Shown: positions 36,034 through 42,565 of the stretch, one piece after another
How the letters are laid out: every line of letters starts with the position of its first letter
How positions within the stretch are numbered: position 1 is the stretch's first letter
Source: a virus
DNA: 45,288 nt
Strand: one strand, 5' to 3'
IMG/VR virus record: IMGVR_UViG_3300047157_000142
Location: 1 to 45,288 of that record
Notes under the pieces: model-generated
Told to the model about the DNA's origin: nothing
Databases searched by the model: none
What the model saw: only the letters and a program-made list of their open reading frames with translations
Translations under genes and position numbers: made by a program

Positions 36034-36344
36034 TTATTGTTTTTATAAGCTTCTTTTTCCCACGCTAAAGCAGGGGAACCCTCGTTCATTGATGATCTTT
36101 TAAATTTTTTACCTTTCCAATATACATTATTATCATCCCAATCTAAGTCACCTCTTTTTAGTTGATTAATGTGTATATTTTCATGGTTAATAACATTAGC
36201 CAATTTTTTATGATCAGTAATGTCTTTGTTCACTAATATAGTTCCTGGTTTTTCAATTCTACCTAACTCTCTCTCATCGTCCATAGGTACATTAACCACA
36301 GACGCTGGATTGCTTTCATAAAAAGGCTGTATTGTAAATTTCAT
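36030..36344 (-). CDS. Small HExxH metallopeptidase-like protein
   Basis: 104 residues. NVINHENIHINQLKRGDLDW holds an HExxH zinc motif (H54, E55, H58), and the later SPALAWEKEAYKNN supplies a Glu (E96 or E98) in the place of the third ligand found in compact zincins, where a (P)xExEA segment follows the active-site helix. The N-terminus has short strands (KFTIQPFYESNPASVVNVPM). There is no signal peptide. It overlaps the next gene by four bases (ATGA at 36030-36033). A protease that matures virion or host proteins is plausible, but no substrate is indicated. Confidence 0.65.
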   Translation of the reverse strand: MKFTIQPFYESNPASVVNVPMDDERELGRIEKPGTILVNKDITDHKKLANVINHENIHINQLKRGDLDWDDNNVYWKGKKFKRSSMNEGSPALAWEKEAYKNNK

Positions 36345-36493
36345 TATTTTCCAGGAAACATTCTATTAAGTGTTTCTTTTCGTTGTTGGCAACCACAGGG
36401 TATGTTTAAACCCTGTGATAAACCATCAACAACTTTTTTGATACCAGTCGCTTTAGTGAAAGATTCTATTTTATCACCTAAACCTGATTTCAT
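36344..36493 (-). CDS. 49-residue protein with CxC motif
   Basis: Start ATG at 36491-36493; the TAA stop overlaps the next ATG (TAATG). The sequence begins MKSGLGDKIESFTKATGIKK and ends NIPCGCQQRKETLNRMFPGK, with an amphipathic helix, a CGC pair and a helical end. The ending GCxxRKExLNxMFP is one I recall from small proteins in many phages, without function. The tight overlap on one side and 5-base gap on the other support expression. Confidence 0.65.
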   Translation of the reverse strand: MKSGLGDKIESFTKATGIKKVVDGLSQGLNIPCGCQQRKETLNRMFPGK

Positions 36494-36497
36494 TGCT

Positions 36498-36836
36498 CTA
36501 TACTAAAGTATATCCAGAGCATTGAGAAAACGTAAGCGCTTGACCACTTGCAGAAAGAGTTGCAGGAATTCCTGATACTTCAGAAACACCATTACCTGGA
36601 CTAGCAATCCATCCATTTAATACTGAATCTTCTAAACTGTAACCAGCTGCAGCAGCAGCGGTAAACTGAAGTCTAATAGCATCAGAAGCAGCAGCTCCAA
36701 AAGCAGTTTGTTTTAAGAAAACATCTACTGAATTAGCAACAGCACCTCTTTGAACGTAAGCGATGTTGTCTTTTGGAATAATAACGAAGCTTGCTCCGTT
36801 AACAGGTGCGTTAAATCGCACTTTTAAATAACTCAT
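36498..36836 (-). CDS. Small virion-like protein (possible decoration protein)
   Basis: 112 residues: MSYLKVRFNAPVNGASFVII, then VDVFLKQTAFGAAASDAIRL and a C-terminal LSASGQALTFSQCSGYTLV. Ala/Gly/Ser-rich and predicted beta-alpha, without charge clusters or membrane segments. Its higher G/C and Ala content and neat codon use are like those of abundant structural proteins. The gene precedes the CxC protein and follows a 57-base A/T-rich gap with no recognisable element. A capsid decoration or minor structural role is a guess. Confidence 0.5.
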   Translation of the reverse strand: MSYLKVRFNAPVNGASFVIIPKDNIAYVQRGAVANSVDVFLKQTAFGAAASDAIRLQFTAAAAAGYSLEDSVLNGWIASPGNGVSEVSGIPATLSASGQALTFSQCSGYTLV

Positions 36837-36893
36837 AATAATTTGTTTTTGTTAATTAATAAATTGGTATATTTTGTAGTGGTTTTATTGGGT

Positions 36894-37196
36894 TTATTTT
36901 TTCTTATGATCGTACATACTTGGACCACCATATTTTTTATCCATCATTTTAGCCATACCTTCTTTTGATCCGCTTCCTGATACGATTTTACCAAATTTGC
37001 TTTTAGGATCTATTTGGTTTTCACCAGTACCTAAGTTTCCTTTTAAATCTTCTAAAGCCTTAGCTGGAGCAATGTCTTTATTCATGTCTCCCATTTGTTT
37101 GTAGTTTCCTGGCATCATATCTATTTCTCTAGAGTTTGCCGCATTGTTTCCGCCATATTTTATATCGCGCCCTTGTCCTATGTGTGGTATTGCCAT
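36894..37196 (-). CDS. Small protein with two KYGG motifs
   Basis: 100 residues, polar and Lys/Asp/Gly-rich, probably largely disordered. It starts MAIPHIGQGRDIKYGGNNAA and ends MAKMMDKKYGGPSMYDHKKK, so KYGG occurs near both ends. The same motif recurs in the next upstream protein (DDQKYGGKNKDINQ). Contacts with a common partner are suggested. No enzymatic motif. Confidence 0.5.
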   Translation of the reverse strand: MAIPHIGQGRDIKYGGNNAANSREIDMMPGNYKQMGDMNKDIAPAKALEDLKGNLGTGENQIDPKSKFGKIVSGSGSKEGMAKMMDKKYGGPSMYDHKKK

Positions 37197-37198
37197 AA

Positions 37199-37411
37199 TT
37201 AGTGTTTCATGTGTTTAGATATAAACGTATGATCGTGTTTTATATCGCCAGCTAATTTAGAAATGTGTTTTTCATCAGCTGTTTGGTTAATGTCTTTGTT
37301 TTTTCCTCCATATTTTTGATCATCTAAAACATCTCTTTTTAAATAATCAATATGAGCTTTGTCGTCTTTTATAGCAGACTTTGCGTTTTTTTTTGTTATT
37401 TTTGTTTCCAT
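37199..37411 (-). CDS. Small His/Lys-rich protein with KYGG motif
   Basis: 70 residues starting METKITKKNAKSAIKDDKAH, with DDQKYGGKNKDINQTADEKH in the middle and HDHTFISKHMKH at the end. It is highly charged, His-rich and helical. It ends two bases before the next gene begins. Shared KYGG suggests a link to the downstream 100-residue protein. A metal-binding His-rich tail is conceivable. The function is unknown. Confidence 0.5.
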   Translation of the reverse strand: METKITKKNAKSAIKDDKAHIDYLKRDVLDDQKYGGKNKDINQTADEKHISKLAGDIKHDHTFISKHMKH

Positions 37412-37422
37412 TATATATATAT

Positions 37423-38187
37423 TTAGCTAAAAGCTACTAAATTACTTATACCACCAGCCACAGAATTTACTTGAACTACGGTTAAAGGTAGTACAAAACC
37501 TTGAGCAGGATTACTAATTGATATTGTTTCTCCTTCAATTGTTGTTACCGTTATAGATGGAACACTTGAATAAGTAAAAGTTAATTTAGATAAATCAGCA
37601 ATACCACCAATAATATTTGATGTTAAGGTAACTTGTGTGGTTGAATCAACTGACGATATAGTTCCTACTAACACGCCATCATCATAAACAAGCATACCTG
37701 CAACAATTAAAGAATTAGGTTGTTTCCATGTTAATATTGCTTGACCTGCAGCCGCTACATTAGACATAGCTGTTGTAACAATACCACCACTATCTGGTAA
37801 ATAAGAAGCAGGGTATTTACCTACATATAAATTATACTCCTTCCAAGATGATTGATTTTGAACAGTAAAAGTTATATTTTGATTAACTTGAAAAGCGGCA
37901 ATAGTAGAAGATATAGTTATAATTTTTGAATCACTATTGACACCTATAACTCTTGTGCCACTAGGTATTACAACTCCATTACCATCGGTTCCACTTACAA
38001 ACATACCAATTTTTATCTGTGTATGTGAAGCTGCAAAAGTTATTTTATCTGTTGGTGCAGCAATAACAACATTGTCGTTTGCGGTAAAAGTTGATATAAC
38101 TTTAACCGTACCATCTATAAGTTGCGTAGTGCTCACGGGTGGAACAATAGCATCTTTAAAAGACTCTGTGTAATAATTTCTAATCAT
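37423..38187 (-). CDS. Beta-rich virion-like protein with two GMxV modules
   Basis: 254 residues, Thr/Val/Ile/Ser-rich, without signal peptide. The first module, QIKIGMFVSGTDGNGVVIPS (about residues 56-75) then GTRVIGVNSDSKIITISS, and the second, LIVAGMLVYDDGVLVGTISS (about 160-180) then STTQVTLTSN, share a pattern also found in the tail and nozzle proteins. This repeats like a small Ig- or jelly-roll-type surface domain. It is probably a virion surface or tail appendage protein. The position upstream of the KYGG proteins adds no certainty. Confidence 0.55.
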   Translation of the reverse strand: MIRNYYTESFKDAIVPPVSTTQLIDGTVKVISTFTANDNVVIAAPTDKITFAASHTQIKIGMFVSGTDGNGVVIPSGTRVIGVNSDSKIITISSTIAAFQVNQNITFTVQNQSSWKEYNLYVGKYPASYLPDSGGIVTTAMSNVAAAGQAILTWKQPNSLIVAGMLVYDDGVLVGTISSVDSTTQVTLTSNIIGGIADLSKLTFTYSSVPSITVTTIEGETISISNPAQGFVLPLTVVQVNSVAGGISNLVAFS

Positions 38188-38193
38188 TTTTTT

Positions 38194-38478
38194 TTATTTT
38201 TTATTTTTATTTTTATTACAAAAGTTTCTAGCAGCCTCAACACTACCAAATCCCCATTTTTTTAAAGCCATAGCTTTTCTAGTTGGCTCACCATTAGCAC
38301 CTTTCATCGCTCCTTTCATACCAGCAAATCTACAAGCAAAAGAAATTCTACGTTTACCAGTACCAGAAGTTTGTCTACTACCTAGTTTTTTACCAGTTTC
38401 TTTTGTATAATCTGATCGCATTTTGCGATTTTGCTTTTCGTATGCTTTTTCTTTTATTTTAATTGGTGAATTAGCCAT
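38194..38478 (-). CDS. DUF6321-like basic protein
   Basis: 94 residues, very basic. The block ISFACRFAGMKGAMKGANGE, then PTRKAMALKKWGFGSVEAAR and NFC, matches my memory of DUF6321, a small protein found in many marine phages: ACRF.GMKG, an NGxPTRKAxALKKWGF helix and a final EARxFC. Two Cys (in ACRF and NFC) might bind metal or nucleic acid. The function is unknown. Its first base is also the last base of the M15 peptidase gene (38478), so it is translated with it. Confidence 0.7.
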   Translation of the reverse strand: MANSPIKIKEKAYEKQNRKMRSDYTKETGKKLGSRQTSGTGKRRISFACRFAGMKGAMKGANGEPTRKAMALKKWGFGSVEAARNFCNKNKNKK

Positions 38479-38942
38479 TATATTACTTTATATTTAGTTT
38501 TACCGTTTTCTTTATAAGCTTGTAAACATCTTCTTCTGTTAACATCTTCTGAAACATAACTCACATGTACCCAAGCAGGGTTGGTTTCGTCACCAAACTC
38601 CCAAATAATTTGATCATAATCTAAGTTATTCTTAATATAATCATACATCTCTGCATTTGTTTTATAACCGTAGTTATCGTCTATGTCAAGCGCGCAACCA
38701 ATACAATGTTGTGAGGTTGTGCTTCCGCCAATAGCAGAATTTAATTTGGGCGAGCGATAGAAACTATTAATAGCGATTGGACCACCTACCCATTTACGTA
38801 GAGGTTCAAACACTTCTTCTGCGATAGTTTTCATGTTAACTAAATCTAGTTCTCTAGGTATATTGTCAATATTTAACCTAGTAGCTGTGTGAGATTTAAT
38901 CCCTTCTTTAAGCGAGATGTGTTCACTTATTCTATCACTCAT
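38478..38942 (-). CDS. M15-family peptidase endolysin
   Basis: 154 residues, single domain. SQHCIGCALDIDD (residues 77-89) carries the SxHxxGxAxD zinc motif (H79, D86). YDQIIWEFGD gives the catalytic Glu (E115) and WVHVSY the second His (H126). This is the peptidase M15_3 / L,D- or D,D-endopeptidase type widely used as endolysin to cut cross-linked stem peptides of host peptidoglycan. There is no signal peptide, so access to the wall should depend on the holin (32952-33413). SFYRSPKLNSAIGGS (about 60-74) is also family-typical. Confidence 0.9.
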   Translation of the reverse strand: MSDRISEHISLKEGIKSHTATRLNIDNIPRELDLVNMKTIAEEVFEPLRKWVGGPIAINSFYRSPKLNSAIGGSTTSQHCIGCALDIDDNYGYKTNAEMYDYIKNNLDYDQIIWEFGDETNPAWVHVSYVSEDVNRRRCLQAYKENGKTKYKVI

Positions 38943-38954
38943 TTTAGTGATTTT

Positions 38955-39125
38955 TTACTTAGCTAAAGAACTGATAGGTCCTGCTTTATATGGTACATCT
39001 GCTTTCATAACTTGAATGCAACTGTCACCACATCTTGAGTTACCGACAACAAGAGTTCTACCTTCTTTTGGTAAACCTGATACCCATATTGCGTTTTGCC
39101 CGTATTGTCCTGGTTGTTTTGCCAT
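38955..39125 (-). CDS. 56-residue protein with two Cys
   Basis: Start ATG at 39123-39125. The sequence begins MAKQPGQYGQNAIWVSGLPK, continues EGRTLVVGNSRCGDSCIQVM and ends VPYKAGPISSLAK. Beta-rich, with a CGDSC pair that may bind metal or form a disulfide. It has no membrane segment. It lies in the row of small genes between endolysin and chaperonin. I do not recognise the family, but the frame is open, tightly spaced and similar in codon use to its neighbours. Confidence 0.55.
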   Translation of the reverse strand: MAKQPGQYGQNAIWVSGLPKEGRTLVVGNSRCGDSCIQVMKADVPYKAGPISSLAK

Positions 39126-39130
39126 AATAT

Positions 39131-39394
39131 TTATTTTTTATCTTGTTCTAATCCTGGTACAGGATTTGGTAATTGACCTAAAATTGGAGCTTCAGGAACA
39201 GTGGTGTTATCTAAAGCTTGTTCTGATCCCATACTTATATCTGTTTGAGTTCCTAATGGAATAGCTCTACCTCCTCGATCTATTTGATCGTTATTAAACA
39301 TACCATCTGTAATACCGTTAAGCTTGTATGAATTGTCAGTTATTTGACTAATTGGATCCTCTAGATTTTTATTTATTTCTTCAGGAGTAGCCAT
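39131..39394 (-). CDS. Small acidic hypothetical protein
   Basis: 87 residues, polar, Asn/Asp/Pro-rich: MATPEEINKNLEDPISQITD, then YKLNGITDGMFNNDQIDRGG and a Pro-rich end VPEAPILGQLPNPVPGLEQD. Probably disordered in the second half. No motif recognised. The start overlaps the stop of the upstream small gene (TAATG at 39392-39396), and 5 bases separate its stop from the next start. Confidence 0.5.
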   Translation of the reverse strand: MATPEEINKNLEDPISQITDNSYKLNGITDGMFNNDQIDRGGRAIPLGTQTDISMGSEQALDNTTVPEAPILGQLPNPVPGLEQDKK

Positions 39395-39505
39395 TATTTC
39401 TTTTTTGATTCAAGAATTTTAATAACACTTTTTAAATAGTCGATTTTTTTATCAATCTTTAGAGTAGTCTTTTTTTACTTCTTCTTTTTTTTCTTTTTTT
39501 CCCAT
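39394..39505 (-). CDS. About 36-residue Lys-rich coiled-coil peptide, frameshifted
   Basis: An ATG at 39503-39505 reads MGKKEKKEEVKKDYSKD and stops. Removing one base of T7 at 39470-39476 gives VKKTTLKIDKKIDYLKSVIK and ILESKKK with a TAA that overlaps the next ATG. The restored peptide is about 36 residues of Lys-rich amphipathic helix. The perfect coupling with the next gene supports the repaired reading. Function unknown. Confidence 0.45.
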
Positions 39506-39507
39506 GA

Positions 39508-39951
39508 TTATCTGTTTTTATCTTTATTAACATTGTTTATAGACGTAATCATTACTTTGTCTATATAGGTTTTACCTTTCATTATTTTATTTCGATGTGC
39601 ACTTGTAGGTATATTCTCAGTGCCAAGCATGATACGGTACATTCGACTTATTAGTTGTTTACACTTAAAGGAAACTTTATAGATATTATACTTTTGGGTT
39701 GTGCGGTTATGTTTTCTCCATACCAGTATCCAACCTTCTTTAAGTAATCTGTTCCAGCGTCTGTTATCCCAACTATAAGAATATGTACCGATTTTAAAAT
39801 CTTCTCTAGTGAAAAGATCCATGCAATCGAAGTATATAAGTAATTCTAAATCTGCATCGTTTAAATCATTATTTTTACAAGCCCATTTTCTAATGATCCT
39901 GTAATGTTTTAAAAGATTTAGATTTTTAATGTCACTAGCTTCTAATCTCAC
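39508..39951 (-). CDS. Winged-helix-like DNA-binding protein
   Basis: 147 residues; GTG start at 39949-39951 that overlaps the groES stop. The pattern LNDADLELLIYFDCMDLFTR, EDFKIGTYSYSWDNRRWNRL and LKEGWILVWRKHNRTTQKYN (helix, helix, recognition helix, then basic wing) followed by YKVSFKCKQLISRMYRIMLG is that of MarR-like winged-helix proteins. It may be a transcription regulator or a virion-related DNA binder. The neighbouring chaperonin genes suggest a role in middle or late expression, but no operator was identified. Confidence 0.55.
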   Translation of the reverse strand: MRLEASDIKNLNLLKHYRIIRKWACKNNDLNDADLELLIYFDCMDLFTREDFKIGTYSYSWDNRRWNRLLKEGWILVWRKHNRTTQKYNIYKVSFKCKQLISRMYRIMLGTENIPTSAHRNKIMKGKTYIDKVMITSINNVNKDKNR

Positions 39952-40208
39952 AGCACAACTACTACATTAGCCATGTTAACAACTTGATATATCTCTTTAT
40001 TAATTTCTATTTGATGGCAGTTATTTTTGTCAAAATAAATAACATCATTTTCATCAATTCCAATAACATTGCTTCCAGCTGATAACACAGTACCTTCAGC
40101 ATATCTTATATCCTCTCGTTGTTTTTCTGCTAAGAAAAGACCTCCCTTTGTTTCAGAGACGCCTTGCTTAGTCATATTAACTATTAAATTATTCCCTATT
40201 GCCTTCAT
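39948..40208 (-). CDS. groES: GroES-like co-chaperonin
   Basis: 86 residues. MKAIGNNLIVNMTKQGVSET opens like Cpn10 strand 1. KGGLFLAEKQREDIRYAEGT then VLSAGSN matches the mobile loop and the following VxxVG strand. ENDVIYFDKNNCHQIEINKE and YQVVNMANVVVVL complete the barrel. It is slightly shorter than bacterial GroES (about 97). It would cap the chaperonin and may change its cavity for phage substrates, as T4 Gp31 does for the host GroEL. The start lies inside the last 20 bases of groEL, the reverse of the bacterial order groES-groEL. Confidence 0.85.
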   Translation of the reverse strand: MKAIGNNLIVNMTKQGVSETKGGLFLAEKQREDIRYAEGTVLSAGSNVIGIDENDVIYFDKNNCHQIEINKEIYQVVNMANVVVVL

Positions 40209-41748
40209 TAATTCTGAGATTATTGATTACACAATTGGTTGATAAAATAGTTGACGCTACAGATGCTGCATTTTTTAATGCACTTTTTGTGACAAGTAAA
40301 GGATCAATAATCCCTGACTCAATCATATTAACCATATTTCCTGTAACCACATCTAAGCCCTTTCCTTCTGTTAAAGATGTTTTGTAGTTAACTATACCTG
40401 CATTGCTTAAAATAGTCTTAAAAGGCGCTTTAATAGCTCTTAAGAGTATATTTTCATAAGCATTAGAAGTTTTGACTTGTTGCGCAGCATTTAATAATGC
40501 AATACCACCTCCTGGAACAATACCTTCTTTTATAGCAGCTTTAGTTGCACATATCGCATCTTCAACTCTATCTTTTTTTTCTTTTAATTCAACTTCTGAA
40601 TTAGCACCTACTTTTACTACAGCAACTTTGCCCGATAACCTAGCTAATCTTTTTTCAGTATTAACTACTATACCAGGATGCTTAACTGTTTTTAGTTTAG
40701 ATTTTAAATCTTTTATTATTTCTTTAACTTCGTCACATACTTCACCAACATGTAGTATAGTTTCCATTTGGCTTGTTACACTTTTTTGTATTTCACCTAA
40801 ATGTTCTGGGCCTATTAAATCAATGTCATCACCTAAATCTTCGTTTATAACAGTGGCTCCAGTAAGTAAAGCTAAATCTTCTAATGTTTCTTTTTTGTTA
40901 ACACCATAAACAGGTGCTCCAATTAAGTTGACCTTTATATTACCCTTTAACTTGTTCATTGCTAAAGCAGACATAACCTGTTGGTCTACATCAGCTATAA
41001 TAAGTAATGATCTATTTTGTTTTATAGCGTATTCTAAAACACTTTGTATTTTTCTAACATTTTCAACTTCAGATTCAACTATTAATACTAATGGTTTATC
41101 TAACTCAGCTGTATTTGTTTCTTTGTTTGTTACGAAATGTATGTTATTTAATCCTCTATCATATTGTATACCATCAATAGTTTCAAACTTTGTTTCTGGT
41201 AAGTCTGAAACCTCTAGTATAACAACACCTGTTTCATCAACCGATCTAAAAGCGTCTGCAATAATTTTACCAAGTTTAGGATCATTGTTAGTAGATATTG
41301 TAGCTACTTGATCAATCATATCTCCTTTTACTGTAGTAACTATTGAGTTTAAATAATCAACAACTTTATCTGTTGCTGTTCCTATAGCTTTTTTTAAATC
41401 TCTAGAGTTTTCTTTTGTTGCAACTTTATAAGCTTCTTCTAAAATAGCATGGGCTAGAACCGTGGCAGTCGTTGTACCATCACCAGCTTCTCTAACTGTT
41501 TTTCTAGCTGCTTGTCTTAATAATGTTGCTCCCATATTTTCTACAGGATCTAATAGTGTTATAGCGTCAGCCACTGTTACACCGTCTTTTGTTATAATAG
41601 GTTCACCGGTTTGATCTTCTAACATAACACACTTACCACTAGCCCCAAGAGTGGAGCTAACGGCTTGTGTAAGTTTTGTAATACCAGCAAACACATTGTT
41701 TTTAGCATCAGAACCAAAGTTCAGATTCTTTACAATTGCATTTGACAT
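40189..41748 (-). CDS. groEL: GroEL-type chaperonin
   Basis: 519 residues; the ring ATPase that folds proteins. Conserved blocks are TLGASGKCVMLED (about 33-45), IITKDGVTVADAI (51-63), AGDGTTTATVLA (88-99, D90 corresponding to the catalytic Asp of GroEL), KDRVEDAICATKAAIKEGIV then PGGGIALL (catalytic Asp in VEDA), and IDPLLVTKSALKNAASVAS near the end. The equatorial, intermediate and apical parts look complete. The C-terminus ends at NEGNRE without the usual Gly-Gly-Met repeats. Start codon preceded by AAATT repeats with no ribosome-binding site. Phage-encoded GroEL is uncommon, so this gene may assist folding of capsid or tail proteins that are hard for the host chaperonin. Confidence 0.95.
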   Translation of the reverse strand: MSNAIVKNLNFGSDAKNNVFAGITKLTQAVSSTLGASGKCVMLEDQTGEPIITKDGVTVADAITLLDPVENMGATLLRQAARKTVREAGDGTTTATVLAHAILEEAYKVATKENSRDLKKAIGTATDKVVDYLNSIVTTVKGDMIDQVATISTNNDPKLGKIIADAFRSVDETGVVILEVSDLPETKFETIDGIQYDRGLNNIHFVTNKETNTAELDKPLVLIVESEVENVRKIQSVLEYAIKQNRSLLIIADVDQQVMSALAMNKLKGNIKVNLIGAPVYGVNKKETLEDLALLTGATVINEDLGDDIDLIGPEHLGEIQKSVTSQMETILHVGEVCDEVKEIIKDLKSKLKTVKHPGIVVNTEKRLARLSGKVAVVKVGANSEVELKEKKDRVEDAICATKAAIKEGIVPGGGIALLNAAQQVKTSNAYENILLRAIKAPFKTILSNAGIVNYKTSLTEGKGLDVVTGNMVNMIESGIIDPLLVTKSALKNAASVASTILSTNCVINNLRINEGNRE

Positions 41749-41774
41749 AATTTAATTTAATTTAATTTGATTGA
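41749..41774 (-). promoter_or_regulatory. Tandem AAATT leader before groEL
   Basis: The minus strand reads ATCAATCAATCAAATTAAAT then TAAATTAAATT before the ATG: four AAATT pentamers and no Shine-Dalgarno motif. A near copy precedes the small coiled-coil gene (32899-32920). This may be a translation signal suited to Bacteroidota, or a target for a phage factor. It is only inferred from the repeat. Confidence 0.4.
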
Positions 41775-41780
41775 TTGATA

Positions 41781-42080
41781 TTATTTAAACGTCTTAACTA
41801 CTTTAGGTCCTTTTAAGAAATCTACTTTCTTTGCATAGTGATCAACACTACCATCAATTGCAGTTTCTGCGGCTTCCATAGTTTCACGTCTTGTTACATC
41901 GTACCATTTGTCTTTTTCTACAAGGTCACGGTGTTCGGTTTGAAAATAACCATTAGGCAACTGTACTATTCTCCAATGTTTCTTTTTGGATAAATGTTTC
42001 CAGATTTTAATAGTTTCTTCGGTGATCTGCGGTGTTTGTGGTTGGCCCATACTTGAGCTCAACGAATAAAAATAAGTCAT
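41781..42080 (-). CDS. Small phage protein upstream of groEL
   Basis: 99 residues. HLSKKKHWRIVQLPNGYFQT then EHRDLVEKDKWYDVTRRETM and EAAETAIDGSVDHYAKKVDF resembles a small conserved phage protein I recall from marine phages, with no known function. The end, FLKGPKVVKTFK, is also in that pattern. The true start may be the internal Met at residue 11 (MGQPQTPQITEET). The gene follows a 101-base gap that holds a hairpin and a possible promoter, so it may open the chaperonin transcript. Confidence 0.6.
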   Translation of the reverse strand: MTYFYSLSSSMGQPQTPQITEETIKIWKHLSKKKHWRIVQLPNGYFQTEHRDLVEKDKWYDVTRRETMEAAETAIDGSVDHYAKKVDFLKGPKVVKTFK

Positions 42081-42119
42081 CGTGTTTTGGTTTTAAGGGT
42101 TAAACTTTATTTTTGGTTA

Positions 42120-42140
42120 ATATTGCCTCGCTAGCAATAT
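42120..42140 (-). terminator. Hairpin in the gap before the chaperonin operon
   Basis: ATATTGC (42120-42126) and GCAATAT (42134-42140) pair perfectly around a seven-base loop. The minus-strand flank downstream is A-rich, not U-rich, so it is either a weak terminator for the tail-fibre transcript or a 5' leader stem of the next message. Confidence 0.4.
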
Positions 42141-42147
42141 AGGTTTA

Positions 42148-42175
42148 GTTATACTATCACTTGTTTTTTACAAAA
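42148..42175 (-). promoter_or_regulatory. Possible promoter for the chaperonin operon
   Basis: On the minus strand TTTTGT (42170-42175) and TATAAC (42148-42153) are separated by 16 bases. TTTTG near -33 agrees with the Bacteroidota pattern and the second box with a -7/-10 element. The stretch lies in the only sizeable gap between the tail genes and groEL. Weak evidence in such A/T-rich DNA. Confidence 0.25.
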
Positions 42176-42181
42176 CTTACA

Positions 42182-42541
42182 CTATTCAATCGGTGGTACA
42201 GGTGGGTTTTGCCATGTGAAGTATAAATCTTCATTTACTGGTGTTATTTCTGTTTGTATCTGAGCTTCAATACTAGCTGACATAGAAGGTACATCTAATG
42301 CTCCCTCAAGCCAACCAATAACTACAGCTTCAAAAGCTTCAGTATCTGCATAAGGCACAAAAGGATCTCCTGATGTGTATTGAAAACCTTGAGCACCTAT
42401 TTGTGATGCTGAATAGGTTTTTCCTCCAGATTCTTCAGAACCTGAGTAAGTCCAATGAACAGTAAAGATTACGTTATCTTCACCTTGAGCCTGGATGTGA
42501 GCGTTCATTTGGTTAATTGTCCATTTGTAAGTAATTGCCAT
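42182..42541 (-). CDS. DUF7936-like tail-associated protein
   Basis: 119 residues. MAITYKWTINQMNAHIQAQG then DNVIFTVHWTYSGSEESGGK, TYSASQIGAQGFQYTSGDPF and FEAVVIGWLEGAL match my memory of DUF7936: a Trp-containing strand, the variable insert, VxxVxW, then a VIGWV/LK..L helix and a Pro-rich tail (NPPVPPIE). These often lie next to phage tail-fibre genes and probably help their assembly or attachment, which fits the fibre gene 24 bases upstream. The function is not established. Confidence 0.65.
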   Translation of the reverse strand: MAITYKWTINQMNAHIQAQGEDNVIFTVHWTYSGSEESGGKTYSASQIGAQGFQYTSGDPFVPYADTEAFEAVVIGWLEGALDVPSMSASIEAQIQTEITPVNEDLYFTWQNPPVPPIE

Positions 42542-42565
42542 TTTTATTGTTTTAATTTATTTATT

